DNA of 64,000 nucleotides from Aquilaria yunnanensis (GCA_039654915.1 CM077600.1:34605992-34669991), one strand, 5' to 3'. Counted from the first letter of the stretch, positions 1-12,884 are shown. Notes: generated from the sequence alone by a model not told the origin. A program made the numbers and translations.

Positions 1-51
1 CCACATTTTTTATATTCTTTACCTCTCTTAAGTTCCACCTATGGTTCTTAG

Positions 52-3000
52 TACGGTTATTAAAAACGTGTTTCTAGTTGTAAAATCATATGTTTTTACA
101 ACTCTAGGCATAGAAACCGCGTTGAAACACTGTAAAAATGCAACTTGAGGTAGAAACGCGTTTATAGTCGTAGAAACGTAGAAACATAAAAACTCTACGA
201 TTATAGCTTAATAGGTAAAAATGTGTTAAAAATCATTTTAACATTAAAACAAAGCCCATTTTCGTGGCCTAATTGGCATAAAAATTGGAGGCCTAACCCA
301 AACCTAAACTAAACTCTGTCTCACACTCTCACTTTCGGTCATGCTTGTCTGTCGTACTCACTAGATTCTTATTCACACAGCAGCCCTCCCTTACCCGCCC
401 AGTCGCCGACTCTCTGCTTCTCGACTTCTAGTCGCAACTCACACGTTTCCTACTCTTTACCGTCCAATCCAGTTAACTGCTGAACATGAGCCTTCTGCTC
501 TTCACCATCCAGTCCAGTCATGCTGCCCTGTTTGACTCATGCTCTGCTGCCCTCGCCCTATTCTTTCGCCTGATGGTCTTCTCCATTCAACTTTTGCCTG
601 TCTCTTCCTTCCAACTCATAATAAAATCAATCAAAAGGTAAGTAAACAATATATATCTACATTTAATTGAAATCTTTAATATTTTTTAGACTGTAAGGTT
701 TATTGAAAAGTTAGTAATGGTATATTTGGTTTGATTGAAACAAGTTTATCTGAAATTATGAATTCACATTAAATTGCAATCAGGTGCTTTATTGGAAGCG
801 TGAAATTGGATTCATCCTCCAAAAGTAACTATTTTCTTAAACCGTGCTTGTACGTTTTTTCTTTGGGTTGTTTGGTTGTATGGTTATGCTTGGTCTGTTC
901 TTTGGTTGGCTGATTATTTGTGTTGTCTTCATTGAAAAATTATGTAGCTTGTTTGTTCTTTGGTTGGCCGATTGTTTGTGACTTTTTGTTGTTGTATTGT
1001 TCTTTCATATTTAGGTTGGTGTTGTGCCCTATTGTTTTTTTTAATTATATTTTATTAATAACCATGGCAAGCAATGATGTTACTTATGGTAATCTAGATG
1101 ATAATTCTAAGAAAAAAAAGCTTTAAGAAAGATTGCACCTGATAATAGGTCTGATCTGAGTTGGGAGCATGGTATAGAGGTTGATGGAAAAAAAAATGAA
1201 ATGCAAATATTGTGGGTTGCTAGTTACTGCTGGGATATTTAGATTTAAGCACCATTTAGCTATAACTAGTTCAAATGTTAACACTTGCTTGAAAGTTCCC
1301 GAAGATGTTAGGGAAAATTTTCTAAATTTATTAAATAATCAATTTAAGTTGAGCCTTAAGAGAAAAAAGACCAAGATTGCTTTTGTTGGTGATGAATAAG
1401 ATGAGAATGAGACCCATACAAGTCGGTCAAAAGTTGAAAGCCAAAGCACCCTTGATGGCTTTGCTTTGAAAAAACCCAAAGCTCAAATATTAAATGCCAT
1501 GTTTAAAAAAGAAGAGTGAGAAAAAGTTTGCCAACAAATATGTAGCTTTTTCTACACTAGTGTCATTCCTTTTAATTGTGCCAATAATCTGGAGTTTGGA
1601 AAAATGGTAGAAATGATTGGAAAGTTTGGAATGGGTTTTAAGCCACATTCTTTCTATGAAGTGAGGGTAAAGTTTTCAAAGAATGAAGTTGAAAGTACTC
1701 TTCGAAGTCTTGAAGAATACAAACTAGAGTTGAGGAGAACGAGGTACACTATTATGAGTGATAATTGGACTGATAGAAGGCGTCAGTCTATTTGCAATTT
1801 ATTGGTCAACAAACCTAAAAGATCTATTTTTCTGTCATCAATTGACACATCTGAGATTAGCAAGACTATTGATAAGGTTTTTGAGATGTTGGATGATGTT
1901 GTTGAGCAAGTAGGTGAAGAGTATGTAATGCAACTTGTAACTAATAATGTTGCAAATTATAAAACAGTTGGTAAAATGTTGATGGAGAAAAGGAAAAAGT
2001 TGTTCTGGATACCATGTGGAGCCCGTTGTACTGATTTGGTGTTGGAGGACTTTGAGAAACAAATAAATGATCACAAAGTGACAATAGAAAAGGGTAGGCA
2101 AATCACAAGTTTCATATATAATAGAACTCAGCTCATTTTTTAGTTGAAAGAATTTACTAAAGGAAATGACCTAATTAGGCCAGCTGTTACTAGATTTGCT
2201 ATTGTTTATCTTACACTTGATCATTTGTAAGAACAAAAGGGAGCATTACTTTATTCCTTTTCATCTGAAAAGTGGAGCAAGAGCAGATATGCAAAATCTG
2301 CTCAAGGAAAAAAAAATAAAGAAATTGTTATGGACACTCATACTTTCTAGCCCTGGGTTGTCATATATCTTAAGGTGGCAGTTCTCTTAGTCAAGGTCCT
2401 TCATTCGATTGATTCAGACATGAAACCAACCATGGGCTTCATCTATAATGCCATGAGAAATGCTAGGGAATAAATCAAGAAAAATTTCAATGAGGTTCAA
2501 TCAAGGTAATTATTGTGTTTTTTGTTTTATACTTCCTATAAAAGTATTAATGTTTTATGATTTATAACTATTTTTTTTAATATTTCTGTCTGATTTTATA
2601 TATGAGCCAGTTCTTGAAATCATTGATAAGAAAATCAGTTACATAGCCCTTTCCATACTGTTGGTTATTGCCTGAATCCTCAACTTAGGTTTATAGAGAC
2701 CTTCGATGCCGATATTAAAGTCATGCTTAGGTTATACACAATTTTAGATAAGTTGTGCCCTGATAAGAAAGAAATGTTGAATATTAATGTTCAATTAGAT
2801 GATTTCAAGTATACAAATGGACTGTTTGGTCATCCTTTAGCTGTGGAATCAAGATATGTAAAATCACTAGTTGATTAGTGGGATTCCTTTGGAGATTCGG
2901 CACTTAAGCCTAAAAAGCTTGCAACGAAAATCTTCAACTTGACTTGTTCATCCTCTGGTTATGAAATGAATTGGAATGCCTTTGAAATAGTAAGCTAACT

Positions 3001-3893
3001 AAATTTATATTGTATTTCTTGTAACATGCTAACAAACATGTTACTATTTTATCCCACTTATTCATAATTTGTATGTACAATCCAAAAAGAGGAATCGGCT
3101 ACATCAACAAAAAAAGAATGATCTTGTTTTTGTGATGTACAACTCAAAGTTAAAAGAAATACAAATGTGAATGAGTATTGCTGCAATAGAAAAGCTTAAA
3201 GGAATGACATTTGATGAGATAGAGCTAGATGATGAATGGGTTACTGAGAAGGAGCTTCCAATTCTTCCCACAAGCAGATAGTGGATTCATAAACTTGAGA
3301 AGGTAGTTGGAGCAGAAGGTAATGATAAAAGTGATGAATGTGGAGATGGTAAATACTAGTTTATTTAGCTTGTGATTTTTATAGTTTGTTCAATATTAAT
3401 TTTTATTTTTTTCCTTTAAATAATGTAAATGTGGATATGGATTTGGCTGAAAATACCAATGATGGTGTGAGTGCTGGCATTTTCTTGTCCAATGAAGGAA
3501 TAACAAGAGAAAATGAAGACATGGATTTTGCCATTGATAATATTGATACTATCGTTGGCTTTGATGTTTCATGTCCTCTATTGGATGATTGAAAAGCTAT
3601 TGTTAATTTCTTATTGTGGATGACTGATTGTAAAACTTGGTTTTTTAATTTGTATGTTCAATGCATGGAACTATGGATGAACTTTGATTATGGTATTGTA
3701 TGGATGTTCTAGTAAGTGACAATGTTGTTTATGATACTTTCTTAAGAAAATTTAGATGGTTTTATTTTTCATAATTTTTCTCTAAGTTTTTTTGTATTGT
3801 TCATAAAGTCTTACGACTCTACGACTTTTTACGACTTTATGAATTTAGAACAACCAAAACAACTCTAGGTAGAACCCGTTTTTAACAACCTTG
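52..3893 (+). mobile_element. hAT-superfamily DNA transposon, complete but decayed
   Basis: The ends form an imperfect terminal inverted repeat. The left end is TACGGTTATTAAAAACG and the right end, reverse complemented, is CAAGGTTGTTAAAAACG. An 8-bp direct repeat GTTCTTAG flanks the element at 44-51 and 3894-3901, which is the target-duplication length of hAT elements. Both subterminal regions carry repeated TCTACGA/TCGTAGA-like words (about 110-210 and 3810-3870). The interior holds a broken BED/DUF659/dimerization transposase. Inserted in the + orientation into the anonymous repeat-like DNA of 1-51 and 3902 onward. Confidence 0.88.
1064..3592 (+). pseudogene. hAT transposase (BED finger, DUF659, C-terminal dimerization), pseudogene
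   Basis: Fragments of one plant hAT transposase appear in order. A start at 1064 gives MASNDVTYG. A BED-type zinc finger follows (MKCKYCGLL..RFKHHLA, about 1186-1275), then a DUF659 core (MVEMIGKFGMGFKP.., IMSDNWTDRR, WIPCGARCTDLVLED, 1604-2100). Next come the segments IRPAVTRFAIVYLTL (about 2175), SDMKPTMGFIYNAM (about 2415), NPQLRFIETFDADIKV (about 2680) and the dimerization block around 2875-2995 (WDSFGDSALKPKKLATKI). The reading frame shifts in an A-run near 1105-1190. In-frame stops occur at 1397-1399, 1517-1519 and 2141-2143, and more follow. Introns were probably present near 2510-2610, 2990-3090 and 3350-3420. It cannot make an active transposase. The identity is clear from the family-typical motifs. 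Confidence 0.88.
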
Positions 3894-3901
3894 GTTCTTA
3901 G

Positions 3902-5960
3902 AGTAAATCATCACATACTCCTTTAATTCTTACATGCCTTTCCTTTTTCTTATTGTAGAAGGTATACTCTTATGTTGTCCAACTTCACCAAACTTTTCAA
4001 GCTCAAGTCGGGCATCCTAGTGGCTTAAATTACCAAATCTCTAGGTTTGGTTGGGATTTACTCAGGTTCCCTTCATTACTTGGAGATCAAAAGCCTCTCA
4101 CTTTGGCCAACGAAGGATTTGAAACCTGCCTTAACCCCTTAGTGTTCCCTTTGCACCTTGAGTACCTAAACCCTTTAACCACCATTCTTTGACCTATCCT
4201 AATCATATTTCTTAGTTACCAACTAAATAATGCATAATTGCCTACTTAAAAATGTGCTTTTGACCCAACCAAAGGTGTGGAGCATTTTAGAATAGCATAG
4301 GGATAAAAATTATAGCAATGAGAGCCCCCTAGTGTGGCCCTACCTTGGGGCCTTATGGCTTGCAGCACTAAGAGGACCTTTGCCTCTATCTAGGATTGTG
4401 GCTTTTCATGCCACAGTGTTAAGCATGGTGCTACGGTATCAGGGCACGTCTTGCACCTATGTCTTTTGTGCATTTCATGCACAATCTTGCCCTTAAAGCC
4501 CTTACCCCAAAGGCAATCCAAAATGGGTCTTGTTCCTACTTCATTGCCACTTGTAAAACAACGTATTTATGCATTATTTGAGCAATAGAGACTTGTGCCC
4601 TTACCTCAAATCTCAAGCAAAACAAGATCAAAGCAAGCAAGCAGGCATTATAAAGCACACTTGAGCACAACTAGAGCCTCTTGTGTTCCAAGCCCAATTT
4701 CAATCAAAATGGACACCATAGACAATAAATCAAGACCATCTTTAATCATATTTCATACTTAGAATCAACTTAAACGCAAGGATGAACTTACCTTAATATA
4801 TGATTTGAAAACTTGGAAGAAACAACATAAATGTGCCAAATGCACCAAGAGCTATCTAAGGGCTTGATATGGATGCTTTAGGACCTTCAATTTTCCAAGA
4901 ATTTTGTGTAATTTGATAGGATTAAAGATGGTAGGATATGAGAGAGAGGAACATATGAAAATCGAAAGTGATAAAGATAAAGAATAGTAAGAATTCCTTC
5001 CAATATATCTCAACCACTGCCACTAACTTGTTCTTAGCTTCCTCATCACTTTGACCTTAAAATTTGATTTTATTTCACTTAGGCCACTTAACCCTTTCTT
5101 CAATTTGTTCCTCCTTGATCCCAAAGGAAAATTTTCTTACCGCGAAGCTTTGTCCTTAAGTCACTTAAGCCACTAAAGACACAAATAGCTCATTTTTAGA
5201 CTTAATGCATTTTTAGGCATTAACTTTCACTTTTGGTTCAAATTGTTAAAAATGCTTTTGGTCTTAACTTGTTTAATGATCACAAACACTTACATGACCT
5301 TAACTTCATTAAAATTAGGGCCATGCCACTGGCTTTGACCAATATTACCATTTTACTCTTTTTTACCATTAGATGTCATTTTACACTTTAAGACTCAATT
5401 TTGACTTTACTTAGCTTACTTTTCTTACTTAATAAGAAATTGGTTTGAGACATTTAAGTAAAATTACTTAAATTAAATGTACTTACCTAGTCCAAGCAAG
5501 TCATGCACTAAGAATGTTATTGAGGATACCTGTTGAGCTTCAACCCATTAGTTAGAAAGGCCATTGGAGATTTACTCGTGATCTAGGCTTAGAAAAGCCC
5601 AATGGAGCATTGCTCATGGGTTTCAAAGTTAACAGGTTGACCATTAACCAAGTAAGAAGCACCTTAGTGGGAATCCCCCCAATCACCTAGGGTGATCACA
5701 TAATGGGAGGTGTTTCTTCCATGATCACCATAACCTAAAGCATATAAGAGGTTTTCTTCATGAAAAAGAGGCACGTTCTACCTACTAGTTTGAAGCTTCA
5801 ATTAAGATATACATTCTTCTCTCAAGTCATGACTAACTCAAATGCCATAGAATCTTCTTTGAACTCACACCCCAAAACTTATAATATTGTCTTTAATTTC
5901 AAATACAGTCGTTCCCAACAAATACTTGGGATATCAACTCCTACTACTGTTGTCTCCAAA
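3902..5960. other. Anonymous repeat-like non-coding DNA
   Basis: No convincing coding frame or termini of a known element are seen. Base composition is even, with many CTTAA/CCTTA words. The first bases of the window (1-43) are the left continuation of this tract, split by the hAT insertion. Its texture resembles LTR or internal non-coding parts of retrotransposons, but I could not find paired LTRs. A short palindrome AATCACCTAGGGTGAT lies near 5679-5695. Confidence 0.3.
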
Positions 5961-5968
5961 CCATGCAA

Positions 5969-6656
5969 TGGTGGAGCCAAGATTTTTTCAATGGGGGGGC
6001 CAACACAAAGTCACTTTTTCCTTCAACAAGGAAAAAATAAATTAGGGGATAAACAAAAGAAAAATTATGCTCAAAGGTATTAATGCTAAAATTGAAAATG
6101 TGTGCTAGAACTAATACCATCAACTTAAATTATTCATAAAGAAAAAAAGCCCGTCATTTTTCACCCTAATTATTGACTAAGAACATCTAAATAATGCTTA
6201 AGTAATTTTAATATATTAATTTTTGAGTTAGATTTTAATAAAAAATTATTCAATTCAAGACAAAATAAGCAAAATTAAAACTAAATTGAAATCTTTGAAG
6301 GTTAGTAGGTTATCTGCTTATTTTAATGTCTAATTTGCCCCAATATGTTATGCTAGTGGGTTATCTGCTTATTTCAAAAACATCAATGATATATTTGCCT
6401 AAAAATTACTATAGTTGGTAATTTGTCTCTTTGACATAAAATATGTGTCATATTTGCCCTTATGCCTTTTACTTTTTGTTGTTTCTAATATTTAATTAGA
6501 TTGGTTCATTTTATATTTAGGAATCTAAATGAAAATAGCTTTAAAGTTAAAGGTTTATATCATGATTTAGCCAAAATATGCATCAAATACTAAAGATTTT
6601 AGCAAGATTTGGGTGGGCCATGGCTCCTCCGGCCAATATTTTGGCTCCGCCACTCA
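5969..6656. mobile_element. hAT-like MITE, about 0.69 kb
   Basis: The ends are inverted repeats. The left end reads TGGTGGAGCCAAGATTTT and the right end, reverse complemented, TGAGTGGCGGAGCCAAAATA. Both are followed by a G-rich GGGGGGGCC or GGGCC word. The flanks carry near-identical octamers, CCATGCAA (left) and CCATGGCA (right). No coding capacity; the AT-rich interior contains only spurious short frames. Assignment to hAT rests on end sequence and TSD length and is tentative. Confidence 0.5.
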
Positions 6657-6751
6657 ACCATGGCATGAGTGGCACAGACTCTACCCTTCATTTTCTACTG
6701 TCAAAGTTTGAAACATGTGCTCTCCTTTTCCCTGTTAAATCTATTTTTATA

Positions 6752-7569
6752 CTCCATCCGTCCCAAGTTTTCTACTTTATTTGTTATTTTGAACCGTCCC
6801 AATTGCTTTGCACCATTTCCTATTTTAGTAAGTTTTACTAGACAACTTTACAATTATGCCTCTCCTCATCTATTCCCCAATCGTTCATTTTGTTTTTGTT
6901 CTACTTCTCTGATTCCTTTACTAGTGGATTGATTCCCAATCAGGGTAACAGATGATGGGGGTGAAGAAGTCGGGGCTGCAGATGACAAGGCGAGAAGGTC
7001 AAGGCGGTGAATGGAGGGGCAAGAAGATTAGGGCGAGGAGGTCAGTGCACGGGCGAGAGGCAAAAGGGTGAGAAGATCGGACGCAAACGCCGACGAGAGA
7101 TTGAAAATGACAAATGGATTGACAGATCAACGAGATGACGAGATTGGACGCAAAGAACAACAAGAGACCAGACCTAAAAGACGATGAGGGACCAGACGGC
7201 GAGAGATTGGATGTGAGGACCATGAGAGTCGAATGTGAGGGACTGCAAGAATCAGACGTGAAGGACTGCAAGAATCGGACGAGATGACGGAGAAAAAATA
7301 GATGCGAACGACATGGATAGTCAAATCAGAGAGGTATGGGAGGAGTGGTGAAGATGGACAGTCGAATAAAAAAGGCAAAGGAGGAGTGGTGGGGTTGGAC
7401 AGCAGAATTGAAGAGAAGTAAGAAGAATGGCGAAGATGGACAGCAAAATGATAAGGTGAGGGAGGAGCTGATTCATGTGAAGGGCAAAGTTAGAAGGGAG
7501 GTGAAAATAGTATCTTCACTTGGTCTGTGTGCCAAATCTAAATGATGCAGAAAAAATGGTACAATGGAG
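6752..7569. mobile_element. Long Stowaway-like (Tc1/mariner) element with purine-rich core
   Basis: It starts with CTCCATCCGTCCCAAG after a TA and ends with an inverted CTCCATTGTACCA before a TA, matching the TA target and CTCCNTCCGTC terminus typical of plant Stowaway/mariner MITEs. The outer part is AT-rich (TTTACAATTATGCCTCTCC). The core from about 6945 to 7510 is purine-rich and full of GAT/GAG/GACG words, so frames stay open by composition. No transposase is present. Related copies lie at 29.5, 56.2 and 58.9 kb. Confidence 0.65.
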
Positions 7570-7571
7570 TA

Positions 7572-8035
7572 TAATTTTAGAAAATAAATAAATAAATAAA
7601 ACTACTACTACTGCTTTTGCTTCTCCGGACTTGGGCTTAGCGATAGAGTGTCGGCTGAAGGAATTAGGGGAAGAGCCCACCAATGGCTCTGTGGTGGGCC
7701 ACTTAGCCGAGCGAGTCAATCACGTAAGTCGGTGTCACACGTCAACAACAGTGGAAGCCGATGAGCTGGCACACGTGGCGCTGGTGATGGTGGAGGCGAG
7801 GCCCCATCATCACGGCAACAACCAATCACGTCCGCTGCCTCTAACTCCATGCAACCGCTGTGAGTATAGTTTGTATTCTGCGATAGTAGCCCCCGATTGC
7901 TGCCACGTTTTGCATTTTCATTGCCCCTCTCATCTCGTGTGCCCACGTCTCCTCTCTAACCCCAAGTTTAATGTTACTAAAAGCTTCTCGTTATCTTCGC
8001 TTTTTTCCCCCTACTAGATAATTTTTTGTAAGAAG
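7572..8035. other. GC-richer unassigned segment
   Basis: This segment is richer in GC than its surroundings and contains a G-box-like CACACGTGGCG near 7771. Frames are open on both strands for up to about 128 codons, but none shows a family motif, signal or splice consensus that I recognise. It could be a gene relic or an old promoter. I do not call a gene here. Confidence 0.3.
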
Positions 8036-11000
8036 AGTAAATTGCATCAACAATCCCTAGATTATATGTACCATTTATACTTCATCATCAAATTACAAAA
8101 TATTTCACAACTGTCCTTGACTGCTAACACATAAAACTTAACGAAACTGTAAGTTTGACCATCGATTATTGGTACTTATGTCATTTATCATTCAAGACAT
8201 AGCTCTCTTTCGTCCAATATTAAAAATTATTTCAATTTGCAGACATAGGCACTTTAAATATAGGCTTTGAGCTTTTTGTCTTCTTTGGAATGGAGATAAT
8301 AAAGTCTTTCGACCTTTATGTTTATATATACATATGATGATATAAATAATTTGTAAGAATTTTAGGAAAGGCCAAACACCCTTGATCTAGTCCCCTACTT
8401 GCCCTGCCATTGCCAATTTCTAGTAACTCCACAAAAGATAAATAATTGAAATTAAAGATGTAATCTAGATTTTTCCATACTCAACATTTTTTTTGTATTT
8501 TTATACAAAAGATGTTTTTTTTTTCAATTAAAAGCAAGACAAGTAACATCTTACATAACAACAACAATATAAAATTGGTCATTAAAAATATACCCATTAT
8601 TGTGACATCGAATGAAATGAAGAGAATCATATCAATTGAACATTTCATGTAAACCAGAATAAATTTAAAATAGATAACTTATAAATAACTAAAACAAAGC
8701 CCAGAGAAAAAATAACGACCGAATAGTCAAAATACATAATAAATGATTCAAGCAGATAAAAGGTGGGTCAACCCCCCTAATAGTTGATCAACCAACATAA
8801 AGTTTAGTATAATGATTAGATAATAAATTTTGATATCATTACCTAATCCATTATTTGTAAATGTCTCACTATCAATACTTAACATTTTTCACCCTTCAGC
8901 TTCCGTCTAATCCACTAACAAAAATAATATATCATTGAGATCTGCTTGTTGTAAAGCATCAAAAGAATTAGACGATACTTTTGCTAATGGTCATGGAACA
9001 TCTTTTGTGTGTTAACTATTTTGACATCTCAAAGTCATACACAGATGTTGGATGAGATGGGGTTAGTATCTACTCACGCCAATTATATGATAGTAATGAA
9101 AAATTAACAATTAAAACTTGACGGGTCCTGAAATTGCAGCACTTTTAACAGTTACATACATGTTTTGGAATAAAACTCTTGTGGTTTTAAATGCTCCCTG
9201 CAGTTTTTCTAACCGAATGATCATTGGTTGTACAAGTAGACGGCCAAGTTAAATTGTTTTGGCATGTAATTATTTATATATGTTGAGATAGCCGTTGTTT
9301 GGTCCCATTCTTGAGGATAAAAAATGGATCTCAATTTATTAAATTTCCCATCTTCCCTAAAAATATCCGAGTGTTTGTAGCGATAGTTGGAGGTCTGAGG
9401 TGATGGTATAGGATATTAAAGAATGGAATTGGGAGCAGAGTCCACCGTCGGCGAATGAAAGGATTCATGAGTCGAAAAGGGTTGGGTACAGCGTACAGGT
9501 GTTGTATTGATATTAGGAAAGGGGAATAATGCTTTGCCTTCGGCTTGGTGGTGACTGGTGGGCTGAGAGCGACCTTCGCTTTTGTTTTCCTGCGAATCTG
9601 ATCTGATCATACCAATTTGATAATCCAGCGACGATCCATAATTAATCTACTAGTTTTGTTTTCTTTTAAAATGATAAGGAGTCATCAAAACACGTCTTTT
9701 TCTTCTTCTTTCTTTTTATATATATATATATTTTTTCCCATTCCGTGCCTACTTTTTAACTCTAGTCAGGGAAAATTACACAGATGGTCCTTAACCTTTA
9801 ATAATTATTTTATTTTAGTCCCTATTAATTGATTCAGCTTGTTTCTAGACCCATTAAAAATATTTCATTTTCGTTCCTATTGAACATAATTTGTTAACTC
9901 AAATTATTTATGTGAGAACAGCCTTTTCGATCATAATATATCTATTATTGTTATGTACCTCTTTGTTAAACCATGTGAATTTGAAATCAATGAAGCGTAA
10001 ATTCTAATGCTATGTTAAGCGTACAATTTAAAATTAATTTGTAACAAGTGGAGGACCTGGTCACAATATATACATACATGAAACTCTCTCTCTCTCTCTC
10101 TCTATAAGAAAAAAAAATCGGCAAAAATATTAACCATGCCAGGAGGCGAACATAAAGAAAAAGTTCTCCACGACAAAGGCATGTGTAATATAAAAAAGGT
10201 TTAAATCCTCAAAATCACTATTCAAGTTTCTTGAATATGTTCATTCGCTTATTCAACTATGTTTGTGCTCATCTGCCCCATCGAATCTTTCACTTGGAAA
10301 TTTATAAGCTCAAAAAGAAACCAATACAGAATTCGTAGTGGTCACTTTCAGGTCTCAATAACTCCTCAAATACTCCGAGAAAATATACACAGATTCGCCT
10401 TAATCATATACTTATCCCCCTGGCCTACATGAGCTCTTTAGACTTTTGAAAAAAAAAATTGCATTTTATTCCATGACCATAAATTTGTTTAGTTAAGACA
10501 TTCAGTGGCCTGATTAGCATAATTTTAAAATTTTGATGAGTTGTATGAGCAGAAAAAGAAGTTTAATGAGCTACTGTCTGATGGGCATATTCTCAAAAGT
10601 ATAACGACCTTTTCGGCAGTTAAGCTTAGAAGGAAAAATTGTTAAAAAATATGGGTTTAGCTCACATTGTCCCGTTTGTGAATAATTTTTGTAATTAGTA
10701 TCAAAATTTTAGATAATTTATTAATAATGAATATCAAACCATTAAACCTAAAAATTAAAAGTTACTATTAAATAATTTTTTTAAAACTCTAACATTAATT
10801 ATTAATACTAATATCAGACAAGCTCATTGTCCTAAATAAATATATATTTTTAACATTCACAATCTTGGCGTATGTATCCGTGTGGCGAACTTTACCGCAA
10901 GTCATATGCAACTGAACAGGTATTAATTACTGTCAATTTAGGCAATGAGCTTTTATTTCTTAATGTTACTACATTAAAAACGAAATCAAAATACTTTCGG

Positions 11001-11280
11001 AAACAATGATTAAAGTTTAATTCCATGCTTATTCAAATTACGCGAAATTTGGAAATGTACGTATATGTATATGCCCATACTATATGATGTTAGAAGGGAG
11101 AGACACTCATGTCAGTGCTTGAATTTTTGTTTTAGAAGGAATATACATTAATTAGGATAAGTTTTTTATTTTTCATAATTATCCCTAAATTTCCTTTTAT
11201 AAATTTTTAAGTTTGGTAATTATCTTTGTCTCTTTAATTCCTGGCATTTTCTTCATCTCTCAATTCGCTGAATCAAATCT
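8036..11280. other. AT-rich intergenic spacer
   Basis: No gene is supported. Two stretches look like single MULE-type termini, AAATTGCATCAACAATCC at 8040 and AAATTACACAGATGG at 9772. I could not find the matching opposite ends. A (CT)n microsatellite lies at 10084-10103. Short frames near 9416-9832 have no recognisable content. Confidence 0.35.
10084..10103. repeat. (CT)n microsatellite
   Basis: About ten uninterrupted CT units are followed by an A-run. Confidence 0.9.
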
Positions 11281-11696
11281 CATTCTGACTCGTCATTAAA
11301 ATTGATCAAATCTCCTTGAAAAAACTATAATTTAAAAAAATATTTATTTTGACCAGCCTTTTATAAAAAGAAAAAAAAAACATGAGTTCATCCCTATGTA
11401 CAAATCACAGGATTCGAGGCTAAACGGCACTTCTAGTACGTTTCTATGTTAAGTTAAGTGTCATTATTTATTCTTCTCACAATAATTTGAGAGGCTTAAG
11501 ATTGTGAACCTATATAAATGATGACACTAAACGCAACATAGAAATGTATCAGAAGAGCCGTCTAGCCTCAAAGCGTGTGATATGTACATAGAGGATGAAC
11601 CAATGTTTATTTTATAAAAAATTGATCAAAATAATTTTTTTTTAAATTATAGTTTTTTCAAGGAGATTTGATCAATTTTAACAATAAGTCAGAATG
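11281..11696. mobile_element. Foldback (near-palindromic) MITE or hairpin
   Basis: The left half (CATTCTGACTCG..ATTGATCAAATC..CTCCTTG) is matched by the inverted right half (CAAGGAGATTTGATCAAT..AGTCAGAATG). The match continues inward through ATGAGTTCATCC/GGATGAACC, GAGGCTA/TAGCCTC and TTTCTATGTT/AACATAGAAA, up to AGTGTCAT/ATGACACT. The pairing runs over roughly 170 bp per arm around a loop near 11475-11515. No coding frame. Transcribed, it would form a very long hairpin. Confidence 0.75.
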
Positions 11697-12050
11697 TATT
11701 TATATTTAAATTTTAAAAAAAATTATAAATATTTTATAATTTTAAGGAAGGTCTAGCTTCTACTAGCCATCATTCAATTCCGCCCTATCTATAAGTACTG
11801 GACTCGACTTAATATCAGCATTGGGATCGAACTAATGTGATTGAGGGACTCTATACAAAAAGAACCCGATCAAATTTGAGTCCAAATCAGTGAACGCTCT
11901 GCATAATTTTGGGCTCTGGAGAGCATCTTTCATGGGTTCTACGCATTGGTTGAGTTATTAAGGAATTCTAGAGAGGTACTGCAACTACCAATTAGCTGAC
12001 GGGCCGTCCGTGAACCGGCGTAGGTTAGACCGCCATAATGACCGATAATA
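11697..12050. other. Short unassigned spacer
   Basis: No ORF or element termini are seen. The right part (about 11990-12030) is locally GC-rich and abuts the truncated left end of the next MULE-type element. Confidence 0.3.
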
Positions 12051-12884
12051 AAATTGTCGGATGCTGATGTGCCATTAATTAATATTAAAATAAATTATAA
12101 AATAACAACTTTGGTCCTTAGGCTTTTTAGATCAATAATTCTGCATCCTCCTCTCTCCCCAGAACCAGATCACTCCTTTTCTCTCCCCAGAACCAGATCC
12201 CAAAACCTAGAACCTGACCCTTCGGACGCACCGCTGACTTGTCCTCTCCACCAGTGTTAGATCTGACTCTCTCCAAGGTCGCCGTTTTCATGTAAGCGCA
12301 GTGTGTGATCTTGGTGACGACGGCAGACTCGATTGCGGATCTGGGTGATGCAGGCGAGACGGGGTGGTCTTCGATCGAGCGTCAAGGCGAGGGCTTCGGC
12401 CCGTGAGATGGGGTGCTCTTCGATCGAGCGTCGAGGCGAGGGCTTCGGCATCGAGTCCAGAGCCAATCGGCGAGAACTTTGGGTGACGGCGGCGGCGACA
12501 TGGGGAAGAGGCGAAGGCGTCGCCCTCATAGAGGATATCGCGGCTCAAAGGTGGCGACGTTGAAGGAGGTCGTCTGGACGGAGAAGTGAGGGGCATCTGG
12601 ACAAAGTTCAAAGGGGTGAGGGAGAGTAGAATGATTTTAGTGGAAGTTTAAAGGTTAGAATTAGAGATTGTAAAAGTTTGAGGGACCAAAGTTGTTATTT
12701 TAAATTTCTTTTAGTTTTATTTAATTTCATGTTACCATTTTTTATCTGATTTAACAGTTAAATTAACAAAATGTATCTAATTCAGATGCACATTATGAAT
12801 TTATATAGTTTAATAGGATAAAATTAAAAAAACTGATACTTTTAGGACAAGAAAAAAGATATGACATCTGGTGGATTTTACTCT
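12051..12884. mobile_element. MULE-type non-autonomous element, left end truncated
   Basis: The blocks AAAATAACAACTTTGGTCC (about 12099-12117) and, inverted, the same word ending near 12680 anchor long inverted repeats. The right repeat continues to about 12884, whereas the left stops near 12050, so the left end is lost. The core (12180-12620) is GC-rich and includes a 49-bp tandem duplication. It is related in end sequence to the 46.3-47.7 kb element (ATTAATT..AATAAATATAAAATAA blocks). No transposase. Open frames in the core reflect composition. Confidence 0.55.
12361..12450 (+). repeat. 49-bp tandem duplication
   Basis: GGGGTGGTCTTCGATCGAGC at 12361 recurs as GGGGTGCTCTTCGATCGAGC at 12410. 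It is followed in both copies by GTCAAGGCGAGGGCTTCGG-like sequence with one difference. It lies inside the MULE-type element core. Confidence 0.8.

Noticed and set aside
3902..5760. LTR retrotransposon call
   Set aside because: Composition is suggestive, but no TG..CA paired LTRs, primer-binding site or gag/pol frame could be found.
6999..7378. Frames of 83-90 codons on minus in the purine-rich core
   Set aside because: Low-complexity Ser/Pro/Leu products caused by the GAT/GAG-rich core of a Stowaway-like element.
7631..8017. 128-codon frame and its antisense partner
   Set aside because: No recognisable motif on either strand. The open frames follow from locally high GC, and splice and start contexts are weak.
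12257..12611. Overlapping frames of 76-107 codons in GC-rich DNA
   Set aside because: All six frames are partly open because of composition and a tandem duplication; no domain seen.
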